From Bog-473 sp035551835 (lineage in GTDB: Bacteria > Actinomycetota > Acidimicrobiia > Acidimicrobiales > RAAP-2), in NCBI GenBank assembly GCA_035551835.1, contig DASZMN010000095.1:97888-161887 (forward strand): a stretch of 64,000 bases of DNA, written 5' to 3'. The notes beneath the pieces are model-generated. The model made no database searches. It was given only the letters and a program-made list of their open reading frames with translations, and had not been told where the DNA came from. Below, piece by piece: positions 24,243-33,449 of the stretch. Position 1 is the stretch's first letter. Each line of letters starts with the position of its first letter. The translations under genes were made by a program, and so were the position numbers.

Positions 24243-26486
24243 TCAGAGCACGTCGTGGCTCGAGGCAGGCGCGCCCAGGATGGAACCGTTGTCCTGGCCC
24301 AAAGTCGGCGCGGGCGCGGACATCCATCGGTCCACATCACTGAATCGAAACGGCATGGTTGGCAGCTCATGGCGGCCCGTCACGGGATGGCCCTCCGCCT
24401 CGAAGAGGCGGCGGTGGCGCAACTGCGGATTGTGCACGATGTCACGCGAGCGGACGACCTCGGAGGCAGGAACTCCGACGCCGAGCAGAGCCGAGAGCAC
24501 GTCGGCCGCCCCCAGGGTGGAGGACCACGCCTCGATCAGAGCGTCGATCTCTTCGGCGTGATGGAGCCGGCCGTCGTGCTTCGCCCAGCGCCCTTCGTGC
24601 GGGAGGCCGACCGTGGTGCGAAGCGAACACCATTGCTCGTCGGTCACCACCGAGATGGCGACCCAACGATCGTCTCCCTGGCAGCGATAGACGCCCTCCG
24701 GAGCGCCGAGCCCCGGGCTTCCATCACGACCGAGAACCACCCCCGAGAGATCCCACTCGATGACCTGCTCCGCCGTGACGTTGAGGGCAGCCTCGACCAT
24801 CGGGACCTCCACTAATCGGCCCAGGCCGTCGGCGCCGCGGGCGCGTAACGCCAACAACGTCGCGATCGCACCGTGCATGCCGGCGACGGGATCACACGCG
24901 CCGCGAACGAGGACGGGAGGCCCGTCGGCAAGACCAGTGACCCAGGCCAGGCCCGAAATCGACTCCATCGTCTGGGCGAAGCCTGTGCGCTCCCGCCACG
25001 GACCGTCGAGGCCGAACGCAGGCATGCGGACCATCACCAGGCGAGGGTTGATGCGGTGGAGGCGGGCCCAGTCGAGCCCGAACTGCTCCATCACCCGAGG
25101 GGTGAAGTTCTCGACGACCACATCGGCCTGTCGCGCCAGCCGTTCGAACAGCTGTTTTCCCGTTGGATCACCGAGGTCGAGGGTGATGGCGCGCTTGGAG
25201 GCGTTCACGGCGTGGAAGATGGGCGACCACTCCATCCACTGCGGGTCCGAGGGCCTCCGGGTCGAGGCCGTGCGCATGGGATCGGGGTGCTCTTGTGACT
25301 CGATTTTGATGACGTCCGCCCCGAGGCAGGCGAGCGCATGGGTCGCCGAGGGTCCGGCCCACCACGCCGTGACGTCGAGGACGCGGATGGCGCGGAGTGG
25401 CAAGGACGGATTCCCCGCCGGGCTGTCACCGTCGGAGCGGTCCGGCCACGCATCCCGGCCCTGCCCGGAACTTGGTGCCGTCGGCGCCGGATCGTCCTGG
25501 CGCGCCCCCTCTCCGATCCGGAACGGCGGCCGCGGCTGGCGGAAACGCCCGGTGGCCGATTCGTTGAAGACGCCGCGGGCCTTGAACTGTTCGAACTCGG
25601 CAATGGTGGACCCGTTGAGCACGGGTGCCGCCGGGATTCTGAGGGCACCCGCCGCTTCGAGCACGTCCGCGGTGGAGCGGGGTTTCGTGTAGCTGCGGAC
25701 TGCCTCTGAGAACTCGTGACGGCGTGCGAAACGCTTGGTGGCGAGCGCGAGTTCCTTGTCGGCCAGCCAGTCCGGACGGTCGATCAGGACGAGAAAGTCT
25801 TCGAACTGTTGGGCGCTGTTCGTGGTGAAGACGACGTAGCCATCGCTGGTCGCCTCGATCGAGGGCACTTCGACGACCCGGCCCGTCCCCTCCATCGGCT
25901 TCCACCCGGCGAAGCTCGCAAAGACCGACGGGTAGGTGACCAGCGTGACGGCCATGCAGTCGAGCATCGCGACGTCGACCAGACGACCGGGGTGGCGTTC
26001 GGTTGTGGCATCGACGCCCACCGCGGCCAGCGTGGCGAGCGCGGCGTAGGTGCCGGTGATCCACTCGCCCAACCTTCCGCCGGCGGCCAGGGGCGGCGAG
26101 GTCGGGTCACCGCGGCCGCCGGTCGAGCCACAGGTTGCTTGGAGGGTGAACTCGGTGGCTGCTCGACCGGTCCACGGCCCATCCATCCCGAACGGGGAGA
26201 TGCACACGACCACCAGGTGGTGGTGTCGCTCTTTGAGCTCACGCGCGTCGTGTGCGCTGTCGGTCACCACCACGTCGACCGACGAAGCGGCGTCTTCGTC
26301 GGCGCCGACGTCCCGCTTGGCGGCGTTGAGGTACTCGAAGAGACCCCCGGATCGATAGTGCCGGAGCGGATCCCCTCTTGCCGGCTCGGCCCTCAGGACC
26401 TCGGCGCCGGCGTCAGCGAGGATCTTGGTGCAATAGGGGCCCGCGATCTCCGTCGTCCGGTCGAGAACGCGCAAGCCCTTCAACAT
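24243..26486 (-). CDS. Tandem CaiB/BaiF family III CoA-transferase fusion
   Basis: 747 residues containing two complete CaiB-type domains joined by a linker at about 345-385. Family III enzymes move CoA between carboxylic acids through an aspartyl-CoA. In the first half the catalytic position reads VDVAMLDCM (Asp present). In the second half the same segment is VEVPMVEAAL (Glu). Thus only one half has the classical residue. CaiB usually forms interlocked dimers; the fusion may make a pseudo-heterodimer. It follows an amidohydrolase on the same strand after 76 bases, so the two may form an operon. Confidence 0.88.
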   Translation of the reverse strand: MLKGLRVLDRTTEIAGPYCTKILADAGAEVLRAEPARGDPLRHYRSGGLFEYLNAAKRDVGADEDAASSVDVVVTDSAHDARELKERHHHLVVVCISPFGMDGPWTGRAATEFTLQATCGSTGGRGDPTSPPLAAGGRLGEWITGTYAALATLAAVGVDATTERHPGRLVDVAMLDCMAVTLVTYPSVFASFAGWKPMEGTGRVVEVPSIEATSDGYVVFTTNSAQQFEDFLVLIDRPDWLADKELALATKRFARRHEFSEAVRSYTKPRSTADVLEAAGALRIPAAPVLNGSTIAEFEQFKARGVFNESATGRFRQPRPPFRIGEGARQDDPAPTAPSSGQGRDAWPDRSDGDSPAGNPSLPLRAIRVLDVTAWWAGPSATHALACLGADVIKIESQEHPDPMRTASTRRPSDPQWMEWSPIFHAVNASKRAITLDLGDPTGKQLFERLARQADVVVENFTPRVMEQFGLDWARLHRINPRLVMVRMPAFGLDGPWRERTGFAQTMESISGLAWVTGLADGPPVLVRGACDPVAGMHGAIATLLALRARGADGLGRLVEVPMVEAALNVTAEQVIEWDLSGVVLGRDGSPGLGAPEGVYRCQGDDRWVAISVVTDEQWCSLRTTVGLPHEGRWAKHDGRLHHAEEIDALIEAWSSTLGAADVLSALLGVGVPASEVVRSRDIVHNPQLRHRRLFEAEGHPVTGRHELPTMPFRFSDVDRWMSAPAPTLGQDNGSILGAPASSHDVL

Positions 26487-26562
26487 GGGGCCTCGGTCTC
26501 GCGGACGTTCGCTCGACCGTCGACCGCGCGCCCGGCCGGCGCCGACTGCAATCGTGGATGCC

Positions 26563-27840
26563 TCATTGCGCCGGGCGCCGACCTCCGGTCAGCTGCTTCC
26601 AGGTCTCGAGGTCGCTCTCGTCGGCGGGGCGCCCCACCCGGGTGACCACGTCGACGTCGGGGGACTCGGCGCGTAGCGCCCCCACCGTGCAGCGGTCCTT
26701 GGAGCGCAACGCGAAGGGATCGAACTGGTACTCCTTCATGGCGTTTTGGTGCGTGATCTTTTCCACCAGGTCCCGTGGCGTCGCCGCGAAGAGTTCGACC
26801 AGCGTCTCGGGGGCGTTGGGCCACGACGAGTCCGAATGCGGATAGTCGCTCTCCCAGCACAGGTGGTCAGGATTGAAGTCGTCGATGAGGCGCAAGGCGG
26901 TCGGATCGCTGATGAAGCAACACAAAATGTGGTCATTGAAGATCTGGCGCGGGCCACCGGTCGGGAAGTCGTGCTTGGTCCACCCGCCGTGGCGATCTTG
27001 GACGTGTTCGGCCCGCCAGACGAAGTAGGGGATCCAGCCCACGTCTCCTTCGGTCAAGGAGAACTTGAGCCCGGGAAAGCGCTCCCAGAAGCCCGCCCAG
27101 AGCAGGTCGACCAGCGTGAAGACCGACATGACCGACGACGACGTCATTTTCACCCCGGCGGGGGCGTCGGTCGCCGCCGGAGCGGAGCGTGACGACGAGC
27201 CGACGTGGCAACACAGCACGGTGCCGACGTCGGAGGCGGCGCCAAAGAGAGGGTCCCAATGTTCCGAGAAGATCGACGGCATGGCCAAGGCCTCGGGATT
27301 CTCCGAGAAGGTCACGGCGTGACAGCCCTTTTCGGCCAGGCGCCGGACCTCTTTTGCCGACTCCATCGGGTCGAAGAGCGGCAGGACGCCGCAGGGAATG
27401 AACCGCTCGGGATAGGCCCCGCACCACTCGTCAACGTGCCAATCGTTGTAGGCCTTGATCATCACCAGGTTGACATCCCGGTCCGGGCCCTGATTGAGCA
27501 CCTGGCCCGAGAACCCGGTGAAGTTCGGGAAGTTGAGCCCGGCCAGTTGTCCGCCGGCGTTCATGTCGCGGACCCGCTCGTCGACGTCATAGCAGCCCGG
27601 TCGCATCTCGTCGTAACGGAGAGCGTTGACGTTGTACATCTCGCGCGGCTTCCCCGCGACGGCGTTGAGCCCGAGGTCCCGTCCGGCCTTGCCGAAGTAG
27701 GTCCACTGGTGTTTGCCGTCTGCCTCGACGACTTTCGGTGCCAAGTCCTTGTACTTCGACGGGACGTGGGCGTCGAACATGTCGGCCGGCTCGCAGATGT
27801 GGTCGTCGACGCTGATGAGGATGAGGTCGTCAGGATCCAT
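26563..27840 (-). CDS. Amidohydrolase family protein (Amidohydro_2)
   Basis: 425 residues. Metal-binding VDDHICEP is at about 9-16, a middle block is RYDEMRPGCYDVDERV, a barrel histidine is in CCHVGSS, and the C-terminal metal/acid motif is WESDYPHSDSSWP. Hydrolytic or decarboxylating chemistry on a ring or enol carboxylate is plausible, but no substrate is known. ATG at 27840 follows GAAGGCGG. It is divergent from another amidohydrolase (28076), with two different palindromes in the gap. Confidence 0.87.
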   Translation of the reverse strand: MDPDDLILISVDDHICEPADMFDAHVPSKYKDLAPKVVEADGKHQWTYFGKAGRDLGLNAVAGKPREMYNVNALRYDEMRPGCYDVDERVRDMNAGGQLAGLNFPNFTGFSGQVLNQGPDRDVNLVMIKAYNDWHVDEWCGAYPERFIPCGVLPLFDPMESAKEVRRLAEKGCHAVTFSENPEALAMPSIFSEHWDPLFGAASDVGTVLCCHVGSSSRSAPAATDAPAGVKMTSSSVMSVFTLVDLLWAGFWERFPGLKFSLTEGDVGWIPYFVWRAEHVQDRHGGWTKHDFPTGGPRQIFNDHILCCFISDPTALRLIDDFNPDHLCWESDYPHSDSSWPNAPETLVELFAATPRDLVEKITHQNAMKEYQFDPFALRSKDRCTVGALRAESPDVDVVTRVGRPADESDLETWKQLTGGRRPAQ

Positions 27841-27958
27841 GGACCGCCTTCGAAGGTGGCGAGAGGTGTTGACCCCCCGATTCTTCCTCTTTTGCGGCGG
27901 ACCAGACCCCGGGGGCCCGTTCCCCTTCGTCGTGCCGCGTTTCTGCAGGTGGGACGAT

Positions 27959-27971
27959 ATATACAGTATCC
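27959..27971. promoter_or_regulatory. 13-bp GNAT-N5-ATNC site, amidohydrolase divergent promoter
   Basis: On the minus strand it reads GGATACTGTATAT, 11 of 13 identical to the sites at 45884 and 53762. It lies in the gap between the divergent amidohydrolases at 27840 and 28076. Confidence 0.5.
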
Positions 27972-28010
27972 GAATTGGCGTGTTCGGGCCCTCCGGCGAC
28001 CTCCGACCGC

Positions 28011-28026
28011 CATAGTTACTACTATG
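28011..28026. promoter_or_regulatory. Palindrome CATAGT-TACT-ACTATG
   Basis: Perfect 6-base arms with a 4-base spacer, 49 bases upstream of the amidohydrolase ATG at 28076. The same arms recur at 30839-30854 and 58796-58811 with different spacers. This is a likely operator of an unidentified, probably TetR-type, regulator. Confidence 0.65.
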
Positions 28027-28075
28027 TTTGAGCGGCGGTGATCCGCCCGCATGCGCTGCGAAAGGAAGAGGGAAC

Positions 28076-29173
28076 ATGGCCGAACGGCTCATCTCCGCCG
28101 ATTCACACGTCAAGATCACGCATGACCAGGTGAAGGGGCATCTGCCCTCGCACCTTCACAAGTTCTATGACGACGCGGCGGAAGGTTACGACGCCCGAAT
28201 GTCGCGGGGCACGGGCGCGGTCAACCGAGCGGGCGCAGCCGGAAATGGCTCGAAGAAGGGTCCGGTTCCCATCGCAGCGTCGAACAGCGTCTTCACGCGG
28301 GAGGGTTACTGGAATCCCGTGGAACGCCTCAAGGACATGGACACCGATGGCGTTGCGGTCGAGGTGATCTACAGCGAGGTCAGCGCGTTTCGCTATCTGA
28401 GCGACGTCAAGGAGGGTCTGGCGGAAACCGTGCGCGCCTTCAACGACACGCTGCACGATTTCGCATCGGTCGACCCGTCCCGCTTGATCGTGTCGTATCA
28501 GATCCCGATCCACGACATCGACATCGCCGTGGCGGAAGTGGCTCGTGTGGTGGCGTTGGGCGGCAAGTCCCTCCAGTTGCCCGTCTTTCCCGCCGAACTG
28601 GGGCTGCCCGACTACTACGACGACCGCTACAAGCCGCTCTTCTCCGCCATTCAGAGCTCTGGCCTCCCGATCTGCTGCCACATCGGACTGAAGACCACGC
28701 TGGACGATGTCGCTCGGCGGGACCCCACGCCGAACAAGGGAGTCATGGTCCCCTTGACGCCACTGATGACGGCGGAGGCACTCGGCATGTGGATCCTCGG
28801 AGGCGTGCTCGAGCAGTTCCCGGACCTCAAGCTGGTGTTCGTGGAGCCCGGCCTCGGCTGGGTGCCCTGGTGGCTCGAGACCGTCGACGACATGGCGTCC
28901 CGCCAGGGCTACAAATTTCCGGCCATCACGCAACTACCGAGCACCTACTTCCATCGAAACGTCTCTCTCACGTTTATCGACGAGCACTACGGACTCGACC
29001 GCGCCCGCGACCTCTTGGGGACGGAGAACATCATGTGGTCCACGGATTTCCCCCACCCCGTCACGAGCTGGCCTCGTTCGCGCGAAATCGTCGAGGAGAC
29101 ACTCGGGGAGCTCTCCGCGCAGGACCGCGAATTGGTCGTTGCCGGCAACGCTGTCCGTGTCTGGAATCTCTGA
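28076..29173 (+). CDS. Amidohydrolase family protein (Amidohydro_2)
   Basis: 365 residues, diverged from the other paralogues. Metal motif is SADSHVKI at about 6-13, the barrel histidine is in CCHIG, and the C-terminal motif is STDFPHPVTSWP. It lacks the EMRPGCY block of the three longer relatives. GGAAGAGGG stands before ATG 28076. The perfect CATAGT palindrome and the 13-bp site lie upstream. The function is presumed hydrolase or decarboxylase; the substrate is unknown. Confidence 0.85.
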   Translation: MAERLISADSHVKITHDQVKGHLPSHLHKFYDDAAEGYDARMSRGTGAVNRAGAAGNGSKKGPVPIAASNSVFTREGYWNPVERLKDMDTDGVAVEVIYSEVSAFRYLSDVKEGLAETVRAFNDTLHDFASVDPSRLIVSYQIPIHDIDIAVAEVARVVALGGKSLQLPVFPAELGLPDYYDDRYKPLFSAIQSSGLPICCHIGLKTTLDDVARRDPTPNKGVMVPLTPLMTAEALGMWILGGVLEQFPDLKLVFVEPGLGWVPWWLETVDDMASRQGYKFPAITQLPSTYFHRNVSLTFIDEHYGLDRARDLLGTENIMWSTDFPHPVTSWPRSREIVEETLGELSAQDRELVVAGNAVRVWNL

Positions 29174-29237
29174 CCGACTCGAGCCAAGAGGATGACCCGC
29201 CTCCCGCGTGCACCCACACTGAAGGGGGTGAGCAGGG

Positions 29238-30404
29238 TCATGGTCGCCGAAGGATGACTCCGGTCCGACCGGCGCAGACGAGCGCCGTTGAGGGATCTTG
29301 CAGCTGGTTGGACGATTCTCCCCGGAGTTGCCGCACCGCCTCCGTGCTCAGGTTCAGGCCGTGGATGTAGCCCTCACCTATGAGGCCACCGTTCGTATTG
29401 CAGGGAAGCGCGCCCTCGGGTCCGACGTTGCCGTCGCCGATAAAGTCCTTCGCCTCGCCGAAGTCACAGAAGCCGAGACCTTCCAATTGCATCAAAAAGA
29501 TGGGTGAGAACGCGTCATAAATAAGTGCAACGTCGATGTCGTGTCTCTTGATGCCGAACCCACCGAAAAGGCGCTCGGCCATCGCAACGCTGCCGTCCAT
29601 GACCGAGAGGTCCGGCCGATAGTGGTTGCTCGCGATCTCTTCTTCGAAGACCGCGGCGGCCGCGGCAGCCGCAATCAACACGGGTTTCCTGCTCTCGGAG
29701 GCTTTCGCAGCTGACGTGATGACCAGCGCCACGGACCCGTCGGTTTCCTGGCAGCAGTCGAAGAGTCGGATCGCAGGCTCCGCGATCCAGCGCGATGTTT
29801 GGTGCTCCTCGAGAGTGATCGGCCTCTCATAGAAGTGGGCGTTGGGATTCCGAGCGGCGTAGGAACGGAGCTGCACGACCGCTCGCCCGAAGTCTTCGTT
29901 GGTGGCACCTGACTTGTGCATGTAACGAACCGCATTCAAGGACATCCACGAGGCGGGCGTCAGCACGCCGTACGGGAAGCACCATTGCATGGCCGTCGAG
30001 CCGGAATGGGCCGACGTCGGCCGCGTGCCGCCGGAAGCCCGCCCGAACCGCTCTCCGGAGCGCGCCTTCACGGCTCGATAGACGACGACCACGTCGGCGA
30101 CGCCGGCCGCGACCGCGGCGGCCGCGTGCAGGAGCACGCCCTGCGAGCCGCCCCCGCCGTACGGAACGCGACTCGAGAAGTGAATCTCCTCCATACCGAC
30201 GCTTCTGACCAACTCCGTCTCTTCGACCGGGTCGATGGTGTAACTGACCAGGCCGTCGACCTGCTGTGGAGCGAGTCCGGCGTCGTCCAATGCCGCGACG
30301 ATGGCTTCGCTGGCGAGCTGCGTCTCGCTCCGGCCGGCTGCCTTGGAGAACTCGGTCTGCCCGATCCCGACGATCGCCGTGGCGTCCGCAAGTGGGTGGC
30401 TCAT
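29238..30404 (-). CDS. Thiolase-superfamily Ltp2-like retro-aldolase candidate
   Basis: 388 residues. The thiolase nucleophile region reads PYGGGGSQGVL, with no cysteine. Two tyrosine positions typical of Ltp2-type aldolases seem present: ALIYDAFSPIF and GEGYIHGLN. Such enzymes cleave a 3-hydroxyacyl-CoA with a tertiary alcohol, releasing acetyl- or propionyl-CoA and a ketone. ATG 30404 overlaps the DUF35 gene stop by four bases, the same pairing as at 22.6-24.2 kb. Residue numbers in Ltp2 were recalled, not checked by alignment. Confidence 0.78.
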   Translation of the reverse strand: MSHPLADATAIVGIGQTEFSKAAGRSETQLASEAIVAALDDAGLAPQQVDGLVSYTIDPVEETELVRSVGMEEIHFSSRVPYGGGGSQGVLLHAAAAVAAGVADVVVVYRAVKARSGERFGRASGGTRPTSAHSGSTAMQWCFPYGVLTPASWMSLNAVRYMHKSGATNEDFGRAVVQLRSYAARNPNAHFYERPITLEEHQTSRWIAEPAIRLFDCCQETDGSVALVITSAAKASESRKPVLIAAAAAAAVFEEEIASNHYRPDLSVMDGSVAMAERLFGGFGIKRHDIDVALIYDAFSPIFLMQLEGLGFCDFGEAKDFIGDGNVGPEGALPCNTNGGLIGEGYIHGLNLSTEAVRQLRGESSNQLQDPSTALVCAGRTGVILRRP

Positions 30405-30841
30405 CGGATCGCGGCTTTCGGCCGAAAGACGGGAACCCGGCCGTCGCGAAGCGTCGGGCGGAAGTCGACCTCGACCAACATTCCGATCGTCACGTCTTCT
30501 GGCTCGACGTCGACAAGGTTCGAGAGCACTCGCACGCCCTCTTCGAGGTCGATCAGGGCAGCGATCACCGGATAGTCGAACGCAGGATTCTGAGGGTGGT
30601 GCAGTATCGAATAGCTGTAGACCTCGCCTCGGCCCGAGAGGTCGGTGATCTCGAACTCGAGCGAACGACACCAGGGACACATTGGCCGCGGCGGGTGCCG
30701 GAAGCGGCCGCACCCGGAACACCGCTGTGCCGCGATCTTCCCGTCACGGGCGGCGTCCCAAAACCAATGGTTGTCCTCGGTGACGACGGGCGCGGGACGG
30801 CTGACCGTGTCCTGCTCGGTGGTCCCAGGCGGCGCCTCCAT
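30401..30841 (-). CDS. Zn-ribbon OB-fold (DUF35) protein
   Basis: 146 residues with a zinc ribbon (CSGCGRFRHPPRPMCPWC) and an OB fold. It is co-translated with the aldolase-like gene (overlap ATGA) and is expected to form a complex with it. ATG 30841 lies within the perfect palindrome CATAGT-GATT-ACTATG, so the mRNA would be almost leaderless; an upstream in-frame start at 30871 would place the palindrome inside the gene. Confidence 0.83.
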   Translation of the reverse strand: MEAPPGTTEQDTVSRPAPVVTEDNHWFWDAARDGKIAAQRCSGCGRFRHPPRPMCPWCRSLEFEITDLSGRGEVYSYSILHHPQNPAFDYPVIAALIDLEEGVRVLSNLVDVEPEDVTIGMLVEVDFRPTLRDGRVPVFRPKAAIR

Positions 30842-30854
30842 AGTGATTACTATG
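30839..30854. promoter_or_regulatory. Palindrome CATAGT-GATT-ACTATG
   Basis: Second copy of the 16-bp palindrome. It overlaps the DUF35 start codon and lies about 87 bases before the crotonase gene at 30941, so it could control both directions. Confidence 0.65.
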
Positions 30855-30940
30855 CCCAATGCGTCTGGCACCTTGCAAGCCGGAGTCGTCCGCCGATTGG
30901 ACGAGCCGATCCGAGGAGAAAGGACTGAGGTCGCGACGCC

Positions 30941-31744
30941 ATGAGTGCACTCTCCCCTCCATCAGGCCTCGAGACGATCCTCTGTTCGGTCTCCGACGGC
31001 ATCGCGCGCATCACGCTCAACCGTCCAGACGTGCACAACGCCTTCAACCAGGCAATGCAGTCCGAGCTCGCCGCAGCCTGGCAATGGTGTCGAGCCGACG
31101 AGGACGTCCGGGTGGTGGTGCTCACCGGTGCGGGCGACCAGGCGTTCTGCACCGGCATCGATCGAGCGGACATCCCCGAGACGGAATACGACCCGTTCAC
31201 CTACCAGGACCCCGGACGCAAGATAGGGCCCAAGAGCCAGCAGCTCTGGAAACCGGTTATTGCGGCGGTCAACGGGATGGCGTGCGCGGGTGGTTTCTAC
31301 CTGCTCGGCGAGAGCGACATCATCGTCGCTGCTGAGGGCGCGACCTTCTTCGACCCCCACGTCAGCTACATGATGACCTCGGCGTTCGAGCCGATCCTCC
31401 TCACGGGCCGGATGGGGTTCGGCGACCTCGTGCGAATGAGCCTGGTGGGCGTCCACGAGCGGATGTCTGCCCGAACTGCTCGTGAGGCCGGGCTCGTCAC
31501 CGAGGTGGTCGCGCTCGATGAGCTGTTGCCGGTCAGTGACGAGATCGCGCGCGCCGTCGCGGCCTCCCCTTCGGTGAGCGTTCAGGCAACTCTGCGCACC
31601 TTGTGGGCGGCCCGCAGCCTCTCCTCCGAGCAGGCCCTGGCGCTGGGCAACGTCTTCTTGCAGCTCGGCACTTCGGCATCGGCTCTGCGTGAGGGTCAGG
31701 AAGCCTTCACGCAGCGAAAGTCAGGCAACTGGAAGCTTCGATAG
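30941..31744 (+). CDS. Enoyl-CoA hydratase/isomerase family protein
   Basis: 267-residue crotonase. The oxyanion-hole segment is AVNGMACAGGFYLLGESDI. Both catalytic glutamates of classical hydratase seem replaced: Tyr after CAGGF, and FDPHVSYMM where PE.xxG is usual. It may be an isomerase, hydrolase or retro-aldol-type crotonase. The gene at 51580 shares the DPHVS feature. CTGAGG precedes the ATG. It is divergent from the aldolase/DUF35 pair. Confidence 0.82.
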   Translation: MSALSPPSGLETILCSVSDGIARITLNRPDVHNAFNQAMQSELAAAWQWCRADEDVRVVVLTGAGDQAFCTGIDRADIPETEYDPFTYQDPGRKIGPKSQQLWKPVIAAVNGMACAGGFYLLGESDIIVAAEGATFFDPHVSYMMTSAFEPILLTGRMGFGDLVRMSLVGVHERMSARTAREAGLVTEVVALDELLPVSDEIARAVAASPSVSVQATLRTLWAARSLSSEQALALGNVFLQLGTSASALREGQEAFTQRKSGNWKLR

Positions 31745-31779
31745 CGTCCCAGCACAGCGCTTGGGCGCCGTGCCAGGGC

Positions 31780-33162
31780 TCAGCCGTTGATTGCGGCCAG
31801 CTGCTTGGGAGTGAGCGTGACGACGTTCTTCGGGTTGCAGTTCCAGATCGACTGCGTGGGACTCGTGACTGCCTTGTCGTAGCTGAACTTGCTCGACGTT
31901 GCCCGGAGCATGGCGAAACACGGCGAAGGAAGCGGGTTCTTGTTCGACGGCGTCAACTGTGACACCGGTGCCTGGATCCCACCCGCGTTCCAATTCTTCT
32001 GGGCGGCCGCACCGCTCAGCACGCAGGTGGAGGTCAGATTCGCGCCACACGCAGTTGCTGACTTCGCCCACAGGAGCCACGACTCCGCGCCCTCCTCGTC
32101 GGTGAAGTCGATCGTGTCGCCCTTGGCGTAGCGGTGCATGACCTGGACCAACTGCTCTGTTGAGGCGTTCTGACTGGCCATTTCGAGCGGCCACCAGCTC
32201 GTCTCGACATAGACCGGAGGCGTGTGGATCCCCTGCAACGCCTTGACCGTGTCCGAGTTGTAATCCTGGCTGCTCAGCGCGATGAAGGACGGATGGAACC
32301 CGAGGGTGCTCATGGCCTGCAGGTACGGCGCGATGTTCGAAGAGTCCGCCGGCCAGACCGCTTGTGCGCCTTCGCTCTGGAGCTGTTGCACGTACGGAGT
32401 CCAGTCGCTCACCGAGAGCGGTGGCTCCTGGAACTCAGTGACGTTCCATCCGAGCTGTTGTGCTGCATCGGCCCACTTGTGCTCGGGCTCGAGGATGGAC
32501 GGGTTGTTCTGGGCCCCCATTGCGGCCTTCTTCACCGCCTGCGGGTACTTCTTCGCGAGCGCAAGGAACCACCCGGCCGGTATGTGATTGAGGCTGATGT
32601 TGTTGGGGTTGACCTGGTCTGAGGCCGTGTCTGCCGCATCGGACACCGTAAAGCCGGTGATCTGACCGAGGCCGCATTGCTCTCGGATGGGGACGGCCGA
32701 CTGATCGAGCACGAGGCCACCCCCGACGGCCATGAAATCGCTCTGACAAGCCTGTGAGGTCACCTGCCCCGCATTGAAGAGCGCCCCGTCACGGTTGTCC
32801 ACGACGATCTGACGTCCGTTGATCCCGCCCGAGGCGTTGCACCAGTCGGCAAATGCGTTCGCCAGTTGGACGAATTCCTTATCTAGCCCGGGCTCCGCTG
32901 TGTTCGACGCGTCGTTGAAGGCCGCGATGTGAATCGCCTTGTTGCTCACACCGCGCTCGATCGATGCCCCTCCGGGTCCCGGTTCGCAGATCTTTCCCAC
33001 CCCCGGCCAGACGCCGTTCGTCGTGAGGGAGGACCGGAGCGTTCCTTCCGATGCCCCGGCGGGAGGGCCGGCCACCATGAGGAGTGCAGCCGCTGCCATG
33101 ATCGTCGCCATCGTGAACGGCACTGCCGTACGCCCGGCCCCCACAAGTCGAATCCGCAGCAC
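31780..33162 (-). CDS. Branched-chain-type ABC transporter substrate-binding protein
   Basis: 460 residues. A signal peptide is visible (RLVGAGRTAVPFTMATIMAA, then a hydrophobic run to about residue 40). The mature part follows the type I periplasmic-binding (LivJ/K) fold, e.g. NKAIHIAAFNDASN, INGRQIVVDN. GTG 33162 follows GAAAGG. It lies divergent from the fused permease and two ATPases and probably supplies them. Its ligand is likely hydrophobic or carboxylated, not necessarily an amino acid. Confidence 0.87.
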   Translation of the reverse strand: MLRIRLVGAGRTAVPFTMATIMAAAALLMVAGPPAGASEGTLRSSLTTNGVWPGVGKICEPGPGGASIERGVSNKAIHIAAFNDASNTAEPGLDKEFVQLANAFADWCNASGGINGRQIVVDNRDGALFNAGQVTSQACQSDFMAVGGGLVLDQSAVPIREQCGLGQITGFTVSDAADTASDQVNPNNISLNHIPAGWFLALAKKYPQAVKKAAMGAQNNPSILEPEHKWADAAQQLGWNVTEFQEPPLSVSDWTPYVQQLQSEGAQAVWPADSSNIAPYLQAMSTLGFHPSFIALSSQDYNSDTVKALQGIHTPPVYVETSWWPLEMASQNASTEQLVQVMHRYAKGDTIDFTDEEGAESWLLWAKSATACGANLTSTCVLSGAAAQKNWNAGGIQAPVSQLTPSNKNPLPSPCFAMLRATSSKFSYDKAVTSPTQSIWNCNPKNVVTLTPKQLAAING

Positions 33163-33251
33163 GTTCGTACCTTTCTCGTCGGAGCGGTGAGTCCGACCAG
33201 GACGGTCTTTCCGAAATCGTCGCTCGGCCCCCCGGCTCAATGGGTCCTGTC

Positions 33252-33264
33252 GTATCTTATATAC
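33252..33264. promoter_or_regulatory. 13-bp GNAT-N5-ATNC site, importer gene
   Basis: GTATCTTATATAC, the most symmetrical copy of the motif (GTAT-CTTAT-ATAC), 90 bases before the binding-protein start. Confidence 0.6.
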
Positions 33265-33381
33265 AACATACGGGCGATGGGAGGCGGCCGGCGTCGCTGG
33301 CCGGGCCCATCCCCGCCTGCCTCGCCGCCCGGAGCGAGGGCCCCGGTCTCCCTGCCGGCACCGGAAACTTGGAGTAGCCTC

Positions 33382-33394
33382 GTATAAAATATCT
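33382..33394. promoter_or_regulatory. 13-bp GNAT-N5-ATNC site, permease gene
   Basis: Plus-strand GTATAAAATATCT (minus AGATATTTTATAC), 56 bases before the permease ATG at 33450. With the site at 33252 it frames the divergent importer promoters. Confidence 0.5.
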
Positions 33395-33449
33395 AATCTT
33401 CGCCGGAAGCGGCCGACGGAGCGGCTGGGAGGGCGCGGGAGCCACCGCG

